NCBI GenBank assembly: GCA_029747015.1 | Contig: JAKOGI010000813.1 | Location: 144,501-208,500 of the forward strand | DNA: 64,000 nt | Direction of reading: 5' to 3' | Origin: Carnegiea gigantea | Lineage: Eukaryota > Streptophyta > Magnoliopsida > Caryophyllales > Cactaceae | In this document: one piece after another, positions 11,848-25,400 of the stretch | Layout: each line of letters begins with the position of its first letter | Position numbering within the stretch: position 1 is the stretch's first letter | Made by a program: the position numbers and the translations under genes | Notes under the pieces: generated by a model | The model's input: the letters and a program-made list of their open reading frames with translations, nothing else | Told to the model about the DNA's origin: nothing | The model's database searches: none

Positions 11848-12303
11848 TGGCATTAGGGTAAAAAGTTCTTTCATCTTGGTGAGCATCAAATCCATTCATC
11901 ACATGTTTGATTTATTTAGATTTTAATCATTCTTCACTGCTAGTTTACCTTTGCTTTTCTCTCTATAAATTTCTTCTTTAAGTCCATTAAGAATCCTAAT
12001 TATTGCCCAAACACAAACCCTAACATAAACACATCTTTAAAACTTCATAAAAGCCCTAACAAAAAGCCCATCAAAAAAAATACCCACACAGAGATTTAGC
12101 ACGGCCATCCCCTGCCGCCTGGTACAATGTTGCCCCTTTCCAACACTCTTGTTTCCTATTCTAGAAATCTGGAGCAACCCCCGTTTCAATGAGCATGACC
12201 GTGCCCCCCCATTTTCACTATGTTTCTTATTCGTCCCTCTCCAGCACGCCCATACGCTCCCTGTTTCAATCATTTTCTCCTCTTTTCACCTTTCCAACTC
12301 CAC

Positions 12304-13420
12304 TATGACTGGTGAAAGAGATGTTTTTCACTCTTAGATCATTCCTCCTGTGCAAGCCTATGACATAGGTAGGGTCCTTGTAGAGCTTCAAGAGGAAATG
12401 AGAAAGCTCACCCAAGAGGTTGGATAATTCAGGAAATCCGCACAACAAAATTGTTATCAATGAGGCTACAATGTCAATCCTATAAACATCACTCACTCTT
12501 CCTCTCATAAAGACCTAGAAGATGAACAAAGAGGTCTTAGAAGGTGATGGTATCCAAGGAACAACCTTAGAGACCTTAAGGTGGAAGTGTCGAAATTTGA
12601 TGGCAATCTAAACCCAGAAAGCTATCTCAATTGGGTTCAAGTCATTGAAAGGATCTTTAAACTCAAATATTATAATGGTAAAAAGGCCTTCAAGTTGGCC
12701 ATTCTTAAATTAAAAGGGTATTCTTCTCTACGGTATGATCACTTCAAGAATAGTAGGGCTTGATAAGCCAAGTCCAAAATCAAAACTCTGTCGAAGCTCA
12801 AAAAGCATATGGATAAAAGGTAACTATTCCCTTCTTATAAACAAGAACTCCACCTCAAGATCATCTCTCTCAACCAAGAGAATCTAAAGATAGAATAAGA
12901 CATTAGGGAGTTTGAGCAACTCTAAATGAGGGTTGCTTGGATCAAGAGCCCGAATTTAAGATTGCTAGGTTCATCAAGGGCTATCCCTTTGCGTTGCTAA
13001 CAAACTAGATCTATAACCTTACTTATCTTTTGATTGTGTGTGTCACCTAGCCATAAAATTTGAGAAGTAACTTAACGATCAAAAGTCCTTTCAAACCACC
13101 TCCTCTATTCACCCCCAAAGTACCTCTAGGGTTGCTGTGCCTCCAACAAAGTTAACACTACACCTACACCCATCAAATCTCTTAACAAGGGTAAGGGGAT
13201 TTCCAGTGGACCACCAAAGAGTTTGTAGGGTAAAAAGTGTTTCAAATCCCATGGTTACAGACACTTCCAAGCAGATTATCCCAACCGAATAACTCTCACT
13301 ATTAGAAAAGTGGAAGAAATCCAAGCTATAAAAGACGCAACCAGCAAGGAGGAAGCCGAGAATGAGGATCAAACTGTGATCACTCTGAATGTGGGTAAAC
13401 TCTTGGTAATTTAAAGAGTA
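12304..13420 (+). pseudogene. Chromovirus gag, decayed
   Basis: The structural protein of the element. A plausible start is the ATG at 12304 (MTGERD). The clearest block is 12581-12763, with EVSKFDGNLNPESYLNWVQV and a following lysine-rich helix, the usual retrotransposon gag core. A zinc-knuckle remnant CFKSHGYRHFQADYPN lies near 13239-13286, where the first and last cysteines of the CCHC pattern have been changed. Numerous stops and frame changes separate the pieces. Confidence 0.75.
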
Positions 13421-13489
13421 CTCCATGTCAAGAGGCTCCTTGTGAGCTAAGCCAAAAAGGATTAAACCTTTTATACTTGATGCACTAAT

Positions 13490-13700
13490 GGAAGCAAGGT
13501 ATGTGAGCTCATTATCGATGGAGGAAGTTGCACCAACATAGCTTCCACAACACTCATTGTTAAGCTCCAATTAAAACGAAGGGGCATCCCACCCCTTATT
13601 CTCTCCAATGGCTCAAGCAAGAAAGCGAGGTAACCATTTCTAACTAAGCTCTTACTTCATTTTTGGTTGGCTCATATTATGGTGAGGTACTACGTGATGT
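13490..13700 (+). pseudogene. Chromovirus protease remnant
   Basis: CELIIDGGSCTNIASTTLIV near 13500-13560 is the active-site region of the retropepsin that cuts the polyprotein; the DGGSCTN form is typical of plant chromoviruses. The frame is lost soon after. Confidence 0.75.
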
Positions 13701-14009
13701 CCTTCCTATGGATGCATGTCACTTGTTACTTGGTAGGCATTGGTTGTTTAATAATCATGTGATTCATGATAGGCATACTAATACATATGCATTTGAACAT
13801 AAAGTTTGAAATCTTGCTTTGACCCCACTATCTTTACCTAAACCCCTTAAATCTAAACTAAGGGAGGAGAAGTCAGAAAAGCCTTTTTATGAGTACAACA
13901 AGGGTGGAGAAAGCCCTTAGTAAAAGCCAGCCTCTATTTGCCTTGCTTATGGTGGAATCAAACATATACGAGTGAGTGAAATCCATGTATCCCGTAGCTC
14001 AATCACTCT

Positions 14010-15250
14010 TGAGAGAATTTGTGGATGTATTTGTCAATAATTTTCCCCCGGGGCTACCTCATTTGAGAAGAATTGAGCACCAAATTACTCTCTTACTGGG
14101 TGCTTCTTTACCAAATAAGTTGGCCAACAGGTGGAATCCTAATGAGTCAAAATAGCTTCAACGACAAGTCCAAGAGTTGCTTAACTGAGGGTACATTAGG
14201 GAAACCTTGAGTCCATGTTTGGTTCTCGCCCATTTACTACCTAAGAGGGATAGCACTTGGTGTATCTGTGTTGATTCTCCACCCATAAACAACATCACCA
14301 TTAAGTATCGGTTTTCTATTCCTGGACTGCATGATAGCCTGCCAGTTTCATTAGTCCAGGGTCTTTTATGAAATTAACCTACGGAGTGGCTATCACCGCA
14401 TTAGAATTAAAGAAATAGATGAATGGAAAACTACCTTTAAGAACAAGTATGGGTTGTATGAGTGGCTTGTGATGCCTTTTGGTTTATCTAATGCTCCTGT
14501 CACTTTCATGAGAATCATGAATGAGGTCTTTATAACAGTCATTAGGAAGTGTTTGTAGTTTATTTTGATGATGTCTTGGTGTATAGTCCTGATGAGGTGT
14601 CCCATATGGAACACTTTCCTCAAGTATTCCAAGTCGTAAGGCAACGAAAGTTATAGCCAAGCATAGAAGTGTCAAGTATTCACTTCTCACGTTGTCTTTC
14701 TTCGCTATATTATGTTCGGTGAGGGAATTCAAGCTGATGAATTTAAGGTTGAGGTTAACGAGAGTTAGCCTACTGCCACCTCCATCGCAAAAGTATGAAG
14801 CTTCCTGGGCCGAATGCATGAAGAAAGGAAGCTTTAAGTGGACAAAGGCTACCTAAAGGGCCTTTGAAACTATCAAGCATAGGCTATGTTCGGCTCCTAT
14901 CCTAGCTCTTCCCAACTTCAATCTCCTATTTAAAGTCGAATGTTATGCTAGTGGCATTGGAATTAATGCGGTTCTCACTTAAGTCAAGTGCCCTTTAGCT
15001 TTCTTTAGTGAGAAGTTGAAAGGTTTGGGGCTCAACTACTCAACTTATGATAAGGAATTCTATACCATTGTTAGAGCCTTGGAACATTGGAGTGATGACC
15101 TCAAGTGTAATCCCTTTGTGCTCTATTCGAATCACAAGGCGTTGTCCTACGTCAATGGTTAACACAAGTTAAACACAAGACATGCTAAGCGGGTTGAGTT
15201 CCTTTAATCTTTCACCTTCTGTTATAAGCGTAAAGGTGGGAAAGTGAATC
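14010..15250 (+). pseudogene. Chromovirus reverse transcriptase-RNase H, decayed
   Basis: RT blocks are readable across several frames: CVDSPPIN-like motif near 14270, the catalytic motif VYFDDVLVYS near 14557-14586, and HMEHFPQVFQVVRQRKL after it. RNase H follows with LFKVECYASGIGINAVLT (14930-14980, with the usual CDAS altered to CYAS), FFSEKLKGLGLNYSTYDKEF (about 15002-15060) and VLYSNHKALSYVNG (about 15120). Stops are frequent, so no enzyme could be made. Confidence 0.8.
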
Positions 15251-16569
15251 TTGTGGTCGATGCCTTCTCAAGAACATATGTTGTCCTTTCGTTCCTTAAG
15301 TCTAAGATTCTTGGATTTCATTCCATCAAAGCTCTATACAATGAGAATGGCGATTTCAAGAAAGTGGTTGAGAATCCCTCAGTCTTAGGCTCTTTCACTC
15401 TACAAGATGGTTTCCTCTTCAAGGGAAACAAACTTTGCATCCCCAAAAATCCTCTAAGGGACTTAATTGTCATGGAGGCTCATCGATGAGCGTTAGCTGA
15501 TCACTTTGGCATTAACAAGGCCCTTGAGATACTAAAGCAACATTTTTTTTTTTGGGCGCAAGATAGGAGGGGATGTTCATAGGGTGATCACAGGTCCAAC
15601 ATTTTCACATGGCCTAGAGTCAATACCATTAAGGCTTTTACACTCTTCTTCCTATCCTTATAAGGTCTTGGCATGACATTAGCATAGACTTCATTGTGGC
15701 ACTCCCAAGAACACTATAGAGAAAAGATGTTGCCATCGAAGTAGTGGATTAATTCTCCAAAATGGCTTACTTCATTGCATGCCATAAAAGTGATGATGCT
15801 ACCTACATTGTGGATTTCTTCATCCAAGAAATTGTGAGGCTCATGGTATTCCAAGAACCATTGTTTCGAATAGGGAAACCAAATTTCTATCTGACTTTTG
15901 GAGATCCTTTCAAGACTCGTGGGGACTAAGTAGATCTTTAGCACTATTTACCACCCTCAAACCCATGGACAAATAGAGATGGCAAATAGAACTCTCATAA
16001 CCTCACTAAGGGGTATGGTGAGTAAGAGTTCGAGGGATTGGGATGTATCTTACTTATATTGACTTCGCCTACAATAGGGCTCTTTCTTATGCTACCTCTC
16101 ACTCCTCTTTTGGAGTGTGCTATGGCCTTAACCTCTTACTCGCATTGACATTATTACTATTCCTTGAGAATCAAGGGGGAGTTTTTAGGCCGAAGTAAGA
16201 GCTAAGGAGACAAAGAGGCTACATGAACAAGTAAGGGTGCAAATTGAGAAAGTGAATGAGCAATTCAAGCATAAAGCCAATAAGAACCGTCCACATCTTG
16301 AGTTCAAGTTGGGTGATCCTGTGTGGTTACACTTGAGGAAAGAAAGATTCCCTTCAATAAGTAAGAATAAGCTTATGGCTAAAGGGGTGGTATGTACAAC
16401 ATTGTACAAAAGATGGAGGAGAATACTTACAGAAGAACTTCCAGGAGATAAGCAAATATCCATCTTCTTTAATGTTGGGGATCTCACTCCTTACCTTGAA
16501 GATGATGAAAGATATAATGAAGATTTGAGGGCAAATCCCCTCCAACGGGGAGGGGTTGATACGGAGTAA
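15244..16569 (+). pseudogene. Chromovirus RNase H end and integrase, decayed
   Basis: 15244-15489 is an open stretch with VDAFSRTYVVLSFLKSKILG and DLIVMEAHR, the RNase H/integrase linker. After a stop come ADHFGINKALEILKQHFFF (zinc-finger region, near 15500-15560), IYHPQTHGQIEMANRTL (core near 15945-15990) and the C-terminal module from 16237 to 16569 with HLRKERFPSISKNKLMAKG and FNVGDLTPYLEDD. The frame ends in LRANPLQRGG. The polypurine run ACGGGGAGGGG at 16545-16555 overlaps its last codons. Confidence 0.82.
16545..16556 (+). promoter_or_regulatory. Polypurine tract of the chromovirus element
   Basis: ACGGGGAGGGGT sits directly before the 3' LTR start TGATACGG at 16557. Confidence 0.75.
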
Positions 16570-17646
16570 ACTTTAAACTTGGACCTACTTTCAAAGGCTA
16601 GGGTCTTGAACCATGTACGCTCAATGTTGACCCTAGGTCAATAATGATTGGGAACCCTTGAGGAGATTCAAGTAATCTTGCGAAAGGAAGTTGGGCAATT
16701 AGTAGCCCTAAATAAGGATCTTAGCCACTCCATCCTCCTAAAACCATCTCATTAGCTCATTTTTAATTTTTTGGGCAGAACACTTCACCTCATTTCTGGC
16801 TCAATTTTAACCTAGTAAATCAGCTATAATTTTGGTAAGTTGTACAGGAATGGATAGCCCCGGATGTCTATTTTTTAACAAGCCTTGAATCATGCTTAAA
16901 CTCCAAGTATTGTTAATGTTAAGGACTGTTAACCGGCCAAAGGGTTGGTTTAGCATTGAAAAATACACTGTTTTAATTATGGGCTTAATTGAGGGAGATA
17001 CAGCTGTGATATTGGAGATTAATTAGCATGGGGAGTTTTTACACGCACAAAGGAAGATTTGCCAACTGACGACACCTTCATTGGTGCAGTAGAGCCTTCT
17101 TAAAGGTCTCTAGAAGATGAAGGATGAATCTTAAAAAATACAGCTCATCTCAATTGTAAATATTTGAGCATCTTAATTTATTTTTCTAGCCCCCTCTGAT
17201 TGGTCATTTATAGGCCCAATTGCCTCCATGAAAATTCAGACTATTGAATGATATGAGAACTTGAAACTTGGTGTTTTTTTTTTCCCCCCAAGATCTGAAA
17301 TTCTTTATCTCTCTAAGGAGGATGGTGATTTGAGTTCATCCCTTTACTCTAATCCTTAGTGCTAAGGCTTTAGAAGATTAGAGGGTGGGTTGATTTAATT
17401 TAGATGATGGTTTAACTTTTAGCCTTGATGTATCCCTTTGATTATTTTTGTTACTGGCTTTCTAAAAAATCCACAAAAGAATCTCTCTTTGCTAGATGGT
17501 TGATCTTGGCTTGAAGTTGTGATCTAGTTGGATTATTGTTGTTGGTTTGGGGGCTTGGGAGCGATTGGTTGATATTCTTCATGCTATTGTGACTTCCTCC
17601 TCAATCTTAAACATTTACTTAGCCAAAGGAAGCCACCTATGCATCA
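16557..17646 (+). repeat. 3' LTR of the chromovirus element
   Basis: 1,090 bp, TGATACGGAG to ATGCATCA, directly after the polypurine tract and directly before the repeated GATTC. It is about 70 bp shorter than the 5' LTR because of scattered deletions (for example around 17190). Confidence 0.85.
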
Positions 17647-19452
17647 GATTCTAGTTGAGCTAAGGACAAAGGTTGTGAGCTCGAAAAGGGTGGATAATAT
17701 TTCTGTATTTTTAGATACTCACAGATATTCCCTAATCCATTTTATCACAACTTAGACGTGACACGCAAAAGCCTTAATTCTTACTCTAGGGGTGGCTAAT
17801 GAACGATATACCAACTAGGTCTTGAAGAAACTAGTGTTTTTCATTTACACTCAGGGTATTCTACCTTTAAAATTCTCATTTTTAAATCAATTTTTTCATG
17901 AGATATAGGGAAATCTACTAAGCTAATTGCAAAAAAGGCTTATGTTTGTGATCATTTCTCCTTTTTACACCTATTTGTGGATGTGTTCAAGGCATCAAGC
18001 ATTTTACAGCTATCACATTACTTTAGATTGCCATACACTGCTATCTATAATGTAAGTTAAGTTTTTGTTTCTATAAAATTAAGGTCATTACATATAAGCT
18101 GTTCAAATAATGAATTTGGACTTTGAAACTAAGAGGTTTCGTTATAAAGAAATTAAGTGCAAGTGTCAAGTATGTTGTAAACATAGGATATAAGGGTGAA
18201 AATCTTTGAAATTAATTTGTAGGTTTCAATTATGTTGTTAAGGTTAATGTCTAATTACAAGTTTTATTTTGGTGGACAGTGGAGTGTTTAAAATTTTGAG
18301 TTGTCTAGTGGCATTAGTGTCATAGTTGATTATCACTATTTTTTGTTGCTGACCCTTTGCCTATTCACCAAGGTTCATGTCATGTTGGACAAGGAAAATT
18401 TCACTTTAGAATAGCTATTGGATGAAGAAAAAATAATCCAAGACTGCAAAGCTTTGAATAGCAGCCTGATTAATTTGTAATTGATTTCCCCTCTTCTTGA
18501 AGCTACCATACGTTACCTCTTTTCTTATCTTGGAGGGGAAGGGGTTTCTTTTTCTTTTTTTTCCCTATTCCTTATTAATATTGAGGTGTGTGTGGCAATC
18601 ATGGTAAGTTCTTTAGATGCCCTCTCTCTTACAACCTACGAGACTGAGCCCAGGTGGAACAACTCTTACACTATGCTGTAGAAGAACCCCTTAAGGGTGC
18701 TAGTAGTAAGCATGCCTTCACATATGGTTCTTTATTATGACATCTTACACGAATTTTTTTATTTTCTTTATTTTGCTGGATGATTATGTTTCTTGTGAGT
18801 AATCAAAAAGTGTATGAATGTGACACTTAAGGTATATCACTCTTGTACAAATGAGGGTAAGTACAGAAATGCTCAAGCTCTTGTCTCTTTGGATTATTCG
18901 TGATGACGAAAAAGATGAAATTATCCATAAAGAGATTAAAGGATTGGATGCAAGTTTTCCTATATAATTTGGTCTATATATAATAAAAAATTTAGCTTTA
19001 TACCATAATTAAGAACTTGACTTCAATTATAGAAGATAAATAAAGGATGAGTTCCTTAGACCACATAGCCTTGCCCTTGAAAATTTGATAATTCCTTTCT
19101 TCACAAGTACATCTTAAGTAACTATGATTCATCTTTAGTTCATAGAGCCTATGCCAGTTTCAAATAGACTTGGCAAACTTAACCGAGACCTGAGACCCGA
19201 ACTGCAGGATCTGGACCCGTACTTGACCGACATTCGACATAGGCTCAACAAAAAGTCGAATCGACTCCAACTAAACCATACTTGATCCAAAATTTTCCAC
19301 AAAGTTGCTTATTTTTGTACGATAAGCTTATTGGATAAAAAATCAGTTGACTCGAACTAAAGTTTAACCTACCCTAACCAAGCTGATCCGAAATGTCACA
19401 TAACCCAAAATATGACCCGACTCAAATGTAACCCAACCTATCTCCAAACACA
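17647..19452. other. No identifiable feature
   Basis: AT-rich DNA after the target duplication of the previous element. A 66-codon frame at 18481-18681 has no recognisable motif. Around 19180-19440 there is a run of loosely repeated ACCCGA/ACCCGAACTG-like motifs, which is low-complexity sequence; its origin is unclear. Confidence 0.5.
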
Positions 19453-20850
19453 ATGACCCATTTCTCGAGTCTAGTTTCAAAGAGACTCGTGGGGTGGAAG
19501 TTAAAGTTGTTGTCAACAGGAAGGTTGAATCCATTACAAAGTATTTTTTGGAGCCTTCCAATTTATTATGTCCTTCCAATTCTTGCAAGCATTTTTAATC
19601 AATTGGATGAAATTCTAAGGGCTTCCTTTGGTCTAATCATGGTCATGGCAATGGCTTCCATTAGGTAGGACGAGATGAAGTTTATCATATCTGGCAAGGT
19701 AGCAGGCTAGGCATTAGGTCACTTTGTAATGTTAATGAACCTCTCCATACCAAGCAGCTTAGTAGGCATGCTATTGAGGAGGACACTTTGTGGGAAAAGG
19801 TCATCATAGCCAAATATGGGGGGAATAGTTTAGGTTAGGGAAGTAGTAAGATTTCTTATGCTTATGGGATGCATTATTAGTGTCTAATACTTGAAGATGT
19901 GGACCTATGCAAGTCTCTTATTAATTTTGAGGTGACAATGGGTCTAACTTGTTGTTTTGACATGATATTTGGAAGGCGAAACCTCCTAAAGTTCAATTTC
20001 CCATTCTTTGCATGGCCTGCATGAAAGATGCTATGATACAAGAAGTTAGCTCTTAGAACAGGGATCATGGAACTTTATATTTTCAAAAAGCATAAATAAT
20101 TGCGAAGAAGAAAGCATTTTGAGCATTTTGGCTCTACTTGCAAATACAGATATTCAACAAGAGGGTAATGATAAGATTATTTGGCCACTTGAAGCTAATG
20201 GTCTTTCTCTTTAGGAGTTTATGTAAATGTCTTGTTGATTGATCAAATTATCCCATTTTCTTACAAAGACTTTTTGGAAGTCTCAACGTCTTTTGAAAGC
20301 TTGTTTTCTTACATGTGTGGCTACTAAGCGCAAGATTCCTATGCATGACATGCTTAAGAGAAGAAATTTTTGTTTAGCAAATAGTTGCGCAATGTGCCTT
20401 GATGCGGAAGAGTTGGCTGGTCACCCATTTATTCATACTCGTTCGATCTCTTTTCTTTGGTTTTTGTCTCTTTCCTCGATAGGGGTTTTCTAAACCTTTT
20501 ATTGCCAAAGATGTATTAGTAACACAGAGACAAGACTAGAGAAGAGTTGGGTCCTTAGAATGTTAAAGGTGTTTTCCTAGGTTGTTTGGTGGTGTACATG
20601 AACCGATGAATTTTTCCGGCCCAAGCTTTTTCTCCTTTTAGTCACCAGTTCAAACCTCTACTTTTTGAGAATGTTGTGTAGTTGGAGCCAACTGCTCAGT
20701 TGTTATACGTGTCTCATTTGCATTAGGTGAATAAAACTATGGAAGGGAGCTTAAGGGGATGATAATTTTGCACTTGCCTCATTTGTTTATGGCTGTCAGT
20801 GTCACTCCTTTTTGTGTCTCATCATTATAATTTTTGATTACTCGTCAAAA
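19453..20850 (+). pseudogene. L1-type LINE, 3' end of ORF2
   Basis: A 5'-truncated fragment of a plant L1-like LINE. 19453-19590 reads RLVGWKLKLLSTGRLNPLQS and SLPIYYVLP, the region after the RT catalytic core. 19700-19830 reads RLGIRSLCNVNEPLHTKQLS and EEDTLWEKVIIAKYGG, a hallmark of plant LINE C-termini. The zinc-binding RVT tail is at about 20270-20440: FWKSQRLLKACFLTCVATKR, RRNFCLANSCAMCLDAEEL and a following AGHPFIH. Several stops and frame changes intervene. The 3' limit (near a short A run at 20849) is approximate. Confidence 0.82.
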
Positions 20851-20860
20851 AAGTTCCTAG

Positions 20861-21589
20861 AACCTAAGTCTTCCTCAACATTCTTCTCCGAGCAACAAAC
20901 AAATATATATAGCATTCAGTGGTTACTAACTCCTTAACCCCTAACAAGGGGACAGACAAATGCCAAAGCAAGGAAACCCACTAGCACTAAGTGAGAAGGT
21001 GGTTAAATGTTTCATCCTCTTGGGAATGTATAAAATGACTACTTGCTAAGTTACAATTTCTCCTCTTAAGCACATTTTATGTGGGAACTTTTTCATTATT
21101 GCCCCAAGCAAAAGAGTGTAATGTAAGACGCTATGAAAGCAATTGTTACAAAGGGGAAAATTGATGTAGGATGTTTTAGAAGCAACTCCTACGAGGAAAA
21201 TTCCCACACAAAGAAATATTACTCCCGCAATTTAACTCAACTCTCATTCATACTCTTCCTTCTCCAATTACACAGAATGCATTATATAATCAAGAGCTAG
21301 CTAGCATTAGGAAATCTAAATGATAAGATATAAACTAGAAAATGATAAAAATATATGACCTAATATTTTTCTGATAAACTAGAAAACTCTCTCTTGAGAA
21401 AATATTACCAAATATCCTTGTTTTGACGAACTTAAAATATCATTAAAAATAACTACAAAAATAATAAAAAATCAAAAGATCTCTAATACCAAAATATTCT
21501 AATTTGCTAAATACTTTCTCCTATTCTTTACTCTTTTTATCCTGGATCATTATGTTTTGAGTTTCAAAACAGAAAGGAGCTAGGGATGG
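20861..21589. other. No identifiable feature
   Basis: AT-rich sequence with many short A runs; no coding motif seen on either strand. Confidence 0.5.
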
Positions 21590-22400
21590 AGATGTAAGAA
21601 GGGATTTAATTTCCTTTCACTTGTGCTGAAACCCAAGCTTTAAGATCTTCTTCAACATCAACAACCATGCAAACATTGGATGCGAAGTATATTGCTTAAA
21701 CAAGTCATCAGGGATTAGAAGTTCAGCATGTAATCTGACTATTTGCTCCATATCAGGTTCCCTTTGTATGTGATCAAATTCTTAAATGTCTAGCCAAGAT
21801 TCATGAGGGATATTGGGAAGGTTGTTTTCTAGTGTCTTTGACTCTTCACTTGCTTGTGTTGGTGATTTAACATCCTCTCCATCAGCTTCCCCAGTGAAAG
21901 CTTTGATATTGTTATCTGGAGTGAACACTCCTCCAATGTGCGCTTCATTTACATAATGGCCAGGAGTTACCAACTACTTAATTCATAGAATCAGCAATGT
22001 TATTAACATCATTTGACCTGCTTATATCTAGACGTTGATGTTGCTTGGACATCTTCTTTGCTAGACTCCTTCTAAAGGGTTTCCTCTTTCTTGACCTCAA
22101 TGATGAATCCCCTGTCATGTCCATCACAGTAGATTGGATCTGTCTCATTCGAACAAGAAATTGGTTGCCGCTTAGAAGACCTTTCCTAAGAATTCAACCG
22201 ATTTCTATTAAAGTGCTCCAGGATAATAAAATGTCCAAGTGTCCACCCAACAACGTTGATGATAATACACCCTTCAAGAGTTTTGTTGGAAGGATTTCTC
22301 ATACATTTCCACTAAGAAAGGATGACTCTCCTAGTAAACCCTCTTGCTTACATGCATTATTTTTCCAACTCTCTTTGTATAGAAGGATCCTTAAATGTGC
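21590..22400 (-). pseudogene. Possible decayed coding region, unknown family
   Basis: On the minus strand three neighbouring open stretches in different frames have non-repetitive, protein-like composition: a basic segment SLRSRKRKPFRRSLAKKMSK (about 22120-22060), a 63-codon frame at 21973-21782 with GEADGEDVKSPTQASEESKT, and about 21760-21600 with EPDMEQIVRLHAELLIPDDL and VEEDLKAWVSAQVKGN. The pieces follow one another in order, as a frameshifted gene would. I do not recognise the family. The basic stretch resembles a nuclear localisation signal. It could be a host-gene fragment, a transposon ORF, or chance. Confidence 0.3.
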
Positions 22401-22410
22401 ATACAAATAG

Positions 22411-25400
22411 TGTAATAATTGAAAAGCTAATCATTTAAGAGTACAATAACACTTAGAATATGAGTTTAGCTCTTTGTCTGTCTTACACTCTTCTTCTTCA
22501 ACAAAAGCTCATATTTATAGGAGTTGAGCACTAGATCACTATCATAGGTTGAAGATCATACATGTTTCAGGCTTTAGAATATTTCATTAGATGATTCTCT
22601 CTAGCAACTACTTGTTGGTTCGAATGCCTTGACATCCATTCACTTCTCTAACAACTACTCAATTAGGTCATTATGGCTTTGAGAGATGGTTCTTCCACCT
22701 TATTCAATGTGCTGATTTTTGTATTCCTTTTTTCATAAGGGAGGTATCACTTTTTAAGCATTGATGTTGACATCTTCCATTTTTATCACAGTTGGTCTGT
22801 AACGATCCCTTTCAGTAAAAGTGTTTTTTGACCCTTCCCTGATTTCGATAAATTTAAATCTACCCTTTCAACTTCCTAATTGTAACTAGTTAGTATATTG
22901 CAAAAAATACAAAGTTAATCTTACTTCTTTTAAAAATTTTCCATGAGTAATGAGAAAGATTAGCGATTAATTTAATTGGCCCATTTTTTCCTGTTGTGGT
23001 AAATCAATATTTCTCCAAAAAGATGCATGTATATCCAAACTTTGTGCAAGCGATGGACATCTTTTAGTACCATAATTTGTGTTGTGTTTTCTTATTATGG
23101 AATAGAATAAATAAGAGCAATTATCATTTAATGAGCATATACAGTAATTTAGGAATCTTGTAGTTAATTAGAGTAGTATAAAATTCATTTTAGGTTTAAC
23201 TCAAGTTATACCAATTTTATGACCCTAATAGTATTCCATTATTACAAGTCTCTCAAAGATCCCTGATAATGGGAGTTCAAGATAGTAGAACTATGGTTCT
23301 TAATCTTTATGTAGTTAGTTCAATGATCTTGTTAAGCAAGACCCCAGTGAACAATTAAGCACATAAAAAGAGTTTAAATAGTTATTCAAATATGATCTCA
23401 TGACCCTTTTTCATTGTAGTAAATATGCCTTAAAATCATAACTCGTAATATCATGTAAGTTACATAGTCATATCACACTGAGCTGATTTGTCACTTTTCT
23501 TAGGATTTCTCTTTGGTGGAATTTGACTTTAAAAGAGAGATTTAGTAAGGAGTTTTATTATATTCTATTTAGGTTCTCATTCTTGCGCCTTAATCTTGTA
23601 ATATCTTTGATTGCTTGAGATTGCATACTAGGAGAAACTAGCATCGATTTTATTGGTGTCGCATGATTAAGACCTTGTGCTCGTGAGGATTCATCATCAC
23701 ACCTCCCTTTGGTTGTGTCCAGAATAAGGTCAAACGCACACACTCAATTTTCCTCCCTTAGCTTATAGGGCTACTATTCTGAATTACACTACCAACTCAC
23801 AATCATAGTCCCTAACAAACTGAGTCATTCCTAATCATTAGCCATGAAAGTATAATAATTAACAAATGAAAACCTCTGACAACTGAACTTCTCTTCCTGC
23901 CTTTGACTATCGCACACATAAGAACCACTGACATTAACTCAGTTGTCACAAACCTTACCTAATTTCTTCACACATTCAATCCACTTTATCCATGTGTTCA
24001 ACCCTAATATTTTCAAAGACAAAGAGTTTTAATCAACTAAATTATTATAGGCTTTAAAAACACCAAGCGTTCAGAATGGAGGTCACCCTCCTGAGATTCT
24101 TAATGTTTAGGGATTGATTTCGTTGATATTGAGAGATTACCTTGCTAGGTTCCTTCTTTCCTTTCTTCCTACTTACCTGGTTGCTCCTTCTTTACTATGC
24201 TCGCTAATTCCATCTCCTTCTTCTTTTGCTGCCTTTTTCTACTTTGTATTCTCCATTTTTGGCTCCTTTGTGATCATCTTATGTTTTTGGTTTTGCCCTC
24301 ATCTTCTCTACTTTCACTCTTTCACCTTTCGCTGCCTCCTTTTCTCTCTTTCTTTGTCTTCCTTTCGTTGCCTAGTGGGGGGTGTTAAGTATATGGTTAC
24401 TTCTTGTGTTCCTTGGGACTCATACCTCTCGTCTCCTTCTTTCTTTATTTTCCTATCCCGTTTTGCTACTTTTTCTCTTACCTCAGACTAGTAAAGCACA
24501 AGCTCCATTTTTTTTGGTCCCGTTTTCTATTTTTTTCCGCTACTCACTAAAGAGGAGAATGGATTAGAGTATGTTTATTCTAAATGGGCTTGATTATCAA
24601 GCCCCTAATTCTTATGGATAGATGTTGAATCATAAATCTCTAGTCCAAAATAACTACACAGAAAAGCTTATAACAGAATATAACAATCAGCTTATGTAAA
24701 TCACATATAAAATTCATATAATTAATCTAACAGAAGTAATAAGACTACTACATACAATTGACCTAAATAAAATTTTTATGCTATTACAATTTAAATAAAA
24801 ACAATAACAATCTAGAAGCACTTCCTTTCCTTATCAACTACCATCTGTAGCCTCTAATATATTTACAAAATTCAACAATTTAAGCTAAACGAAGGGGATA
24901 AAATAGAGAAGAAGACCAAAATCTATAATTGAGAGAAAATGCTCTTTGGTTAGTGGATTGTGATCGGCGAGAATGATTAATGGGCAGGAGGAAGGTGAGG
25001 AAGCATCAATAAGAATATAAAATGTAAATTGTTCTAATAGCCACTAACATCTTATGGTTGAACTTTTGAACCAGTTATTTTCTGCCTCAATAATTAAAAG
25101 GAAAAACCTAAAGAAATATAAAGAAAAGGAGAAAAATAAATTCTACCAATGGTAAAGCTTGAATTTTCTGGCAATACGATATAGATGCTGGTTAAAATTG
25201 ATGTAGCGGGAATGATTACCATCGAAATTCTTGTTGATGAGAATTTGTCAAGGTTCTCCGTTAGCCTACTCAGTCATCCATGGGAACCAAAACTAGGGCT
25301 TGGGTTGGTTCAACCCATAACCACCCTTACTCGTCCTGTGTTAAACCCATCCTAGGTGCACGGTCAATGGATTATAGGGCCTACTTGCCCCCCTTAATTT

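Larger units (their letters stand above)
10689..17646 (+). mobile_element. Complete, inactive chromovirus-type Ty3/gypsy element
   Basis: A 6,958-bp element with two LTRs, perfect 5-bp target duplication GATTC, and the order gag, protease, RT, RNase H, integrase. LTR ends are short inverted repeats (TGATGC and GCATCA). Protease IIDGGSCTN, RT YFDDVLVYS and the integrase C-terminal end (HLRKERFP, FNVGDLTPYLEDD, LRANPLQRGG) point to a chromovirus of the Reina or CRM type; I cannot separate these. Every domain carries stops and frameshifts, and the LTRs differ at many positions, so it is an old insertion. Confidence 0.88.

Noticed and set aside
24114..24567. Overlapping plus-strand frames of 125, 63 and 61 codons
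   Set aside because: They arise from a pyrimidine-rich tract that lacks stop codons; composition is Leu/Ser/Phe-rich with no motif.
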